In this document: in pieces, positions 62,259 through 64,000 of the stretch | Layout of the letters: the number at the start of each line of letters is the position of its first letter | Numbering within the stretch: position 1 is the stretch's first letter | Source: Strigamia acuminata | Taxonomy: Eukaryota > Arthropoda > Chilopoda > Geophilomorpha > Linotaeniidae | Length of the DNA stretch: 64,000 nt | NCBI GenBank assembly: GCA_949358305.1 | Contig: OX442317.1 | Coordinates: 3,724,186-3,788,185, forward strand | Direction of reading: 5' to 3' | The notes under the pieces: generated by a model | What the model saw: the letters and a program-made list of their open reading frames with translations, nothing else | Database searches by the model: none | What the model was told of the DNA's origin: nothing | Made by a program: the position numbers and the translations under genes

Positions 62259-64000
62259 TCATTTACTGGTGTGAGAACCTGGTCTATTTACGGACTGAGG
62301 GAAGAAATTGAACACAGAGTTATTCGAATACGTCGAATTACAATTAAAAGCTGCCGACGAATGTTGAAAACCACGAATCGGCCGACCTGGAAACTGCTGT
62401 ATATTTTTCACGTTTAAACTGCCCGAATCATTCCCACCATCGTCATCCATCCGGCTCTCACACTGTTCCTTCATGTGCGAAAATAGCGCGCATTTGGGAA
62501 CAAAAGATGGAACTTTATCCCACAACTTACACAGCGCTTCACCGACACTCGGCTCAACTTCCTATTTAAATTTAAAAATTATTTACCCAACATATTTTTT
62601 CCACTCAAATTTCAAAATACCTGTCCATCACGACTGATTTGAATTTTTCTATTTTCATTCCACGGATTTTGTAAATGTCGAGTACTTTGGAATGGAACGT
62701 TAGCCCTTAAAAAAAATCCAAAAAAATGTAATTAATCAATTAATTTAATTAATTAATTTATGTTAAAATACCTTTTGATCCATTCAATTCGATAAACCTG
62801 TCCCAAATTGGGTGCGGAAAACTCCGAGATCTTTTCGGCAATTAAATCGCACGTCAAATGTGCGTAACCCTGAAAATGTCCGCTGCCTTGCACCGAAAAA
62901 ATCAAATACAATACTTTTCCTTCCTAAAAAAATTAAAAAAATAAATAAATAAATAAAATAAAATATTCAATTTTCCCACTTTAAGCGACTTCTGCAACTT
63001 GCGCTCCGTCGACGGCGTAAAAGCCCACACGCCACGAATCAACGACACCTCGATCATTTTCTGACTATTCGACTTGATGATGTAATATCTACAACTCCCA
63101 CCGGAGGACGACGAACAACCCAACAGCGATTCCTTCTCCGCGCACCCCGGCGGACTGGGACACGGACTGATGCTCGTGCTCCCGCAAATGCTGCTCGTTG
63201 AACGTATCGAACTCGAGTCGGATCTCTCATCCGACCCCCGCGAAAGACCTAAAAAAAATCACAAACAAATTAAAAAACCAAAAAAAAAAAAATGAACCTC
63301 CAAATCCAAAAAGAAACATCAAAAGCGTACGTGAAGATTCTTTTTTTTTGGGCGGCGAAGCGGACACAAACGGTTGGTTCTGAGGTCGAGGAGCAAAGCG
63401 ATTAGACTCCTGCGGCACAAAATCTTCGATCGACTCGTTAATGTCACCGGAAGTGCGCCGCATGCCAGTGGTTGCAGGAGTGCTCGAGAAATAATCGGTG
63501 GCTAAAGCGAAAGCAAAGCGTGCAGAATGATTGCGTACAAGAAAGGGAATAACCGAGTGCTCAAACTAAATCAAAAATCCATTTACCCATCGGTCGCGGT
63601 CGTTGGCCGATCCCCAGCGGTTGTTGCAGGCCCAACGCCTGTTCCTCGCTGCTTAAAATATTAATTATCGTACGAACAACCGCTTCGTCTACTTGAGACC
63701 ACGGTTTAGACGGCGCGCGCATGCGCCGCAAGAAGAGGGAATGCCATTTCTGACGTAGCTGCAAAGCCAAATGCACAGCCTGCGAGTAAAGACACACAAA
63801 ACGACGTTAAAACAATGCGAAAAATGCTTTTTTCTAACGTTTTATACCTCTGAATCGACGCGAAACGACACCCAGTCGTCGATTTTCAGCATCGCCTTTT
63901 GACTTTCGTTTTTTTCTTCAAATTCGCTGTCGCTGTCGTTGTCTTGATAGCCGTCGCCGCGCGCGCCGCTGTCCGCTTCCGTCACGGCATCGTGCGGTAA
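62259..64000 (-). CDS. YTHDC2: YTHDC2, YTH-domain RNA helicase (C-terminal part, cut by window)
   Basis: 3'-5' RNA helicase and m6A reader; in animals it drives the mitosis-to-meiosis switch with MEIOC (family knowledge). Only the C-terminal exons lie here: 63848-64000 (partial), 63587-63779, 63331-63501, 62980-63248, 62772-62923, 62621-62705, 62259-62561. The first encodes the region entering the C-terminal RNA-binding fold (KIDDWVSFRVDSE). The second holds the family-specific SLFLRRMRAPSKPW and GLQQPLGIGQRPRPM blocks. A Ser-rich linker then precedes the YTH domain (RYYIIKSNSQKMIEVSLIRG through NPWNENRKIQISRDGQ). The helicase core lies beyond 64000. The first cage Trp is present (RGVW); the second is replaced by Phe at codon 62819-62821. 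The tail after YTH is about 80 residues, with no known domain. Confidence 0.93.

Overview
The window is animal genomic DNA, AT-rich with short introns (mostly 53-80 nt) and many small DNA-transposon remnants. All six genes are metazoan. A Dscam with the canonical domain order, several tandem Ig7 exons, and two paralogues head-to-tail point to an arthropod. A non-pancrustacean such as a centipede or chelicerate is most likely, because Ig2 and Ig3 exons are single copy. This placement is inference; no species is claimed.

Layout. Plus strand, left half: two tandem Dscam genes. Dscam-A (354-12586) lacks its signal-peptide exon, which lies upstream of the window. Dscam-B (12967-25786) is complete. 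They are separated by only 380 bp. Each has the order 9 Ig, 4 FN3, Ig, 2 FN3, TM and a short proline-containing tail, but five consecutive exons occupy the Ig7 position. Minus strand, right half, all head-to-tail: ariadne-1/ARIH1 (30861-27497), a furin-type proprotein convertase (42308-31704), HERC1 (61672-43052) and the 3' part of YTHDC2 (64000-62259, cut by the window edge). Dscam-B and ariadne-1 converge at about 26-27.5 kb.

Functional themes. The Dscam pair would supply variable cell-surface recognition molecules. The other four are conserved housekeeping or regulatory genes (RBR ubiquitin ligase, secretory protease, giant HECT ligase, m6A reader/helicase) with no evident operon-like relation. 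Exon models were built by hand from splice signals, phase and homology. Summed exon lengths stay in frame for both Dscam genes (one Ig7 exon used), ariadne-1 (502 aa) and furin (807 or 760 aa).

Most interesting: (1) in both Dscam genes the introns between the five Ig7 exons are 35-49 nt, shorter than every other intron I measured (minimum 53), and are nearly identical between paralogues while other introns are unalignable. This suggests mutually exclusive Ig7 splicing enforced by sub-minimal introns, or gene conversion. (2) Furin has two phase-matched alternative exons for the end of the P domain. (3) Intronic minisatellites in five genes share periods of 10, 20, 30 or about 41 nt. (4) The YTH aromatic cage has a Phe where human YTHDC2 has its second Trp.
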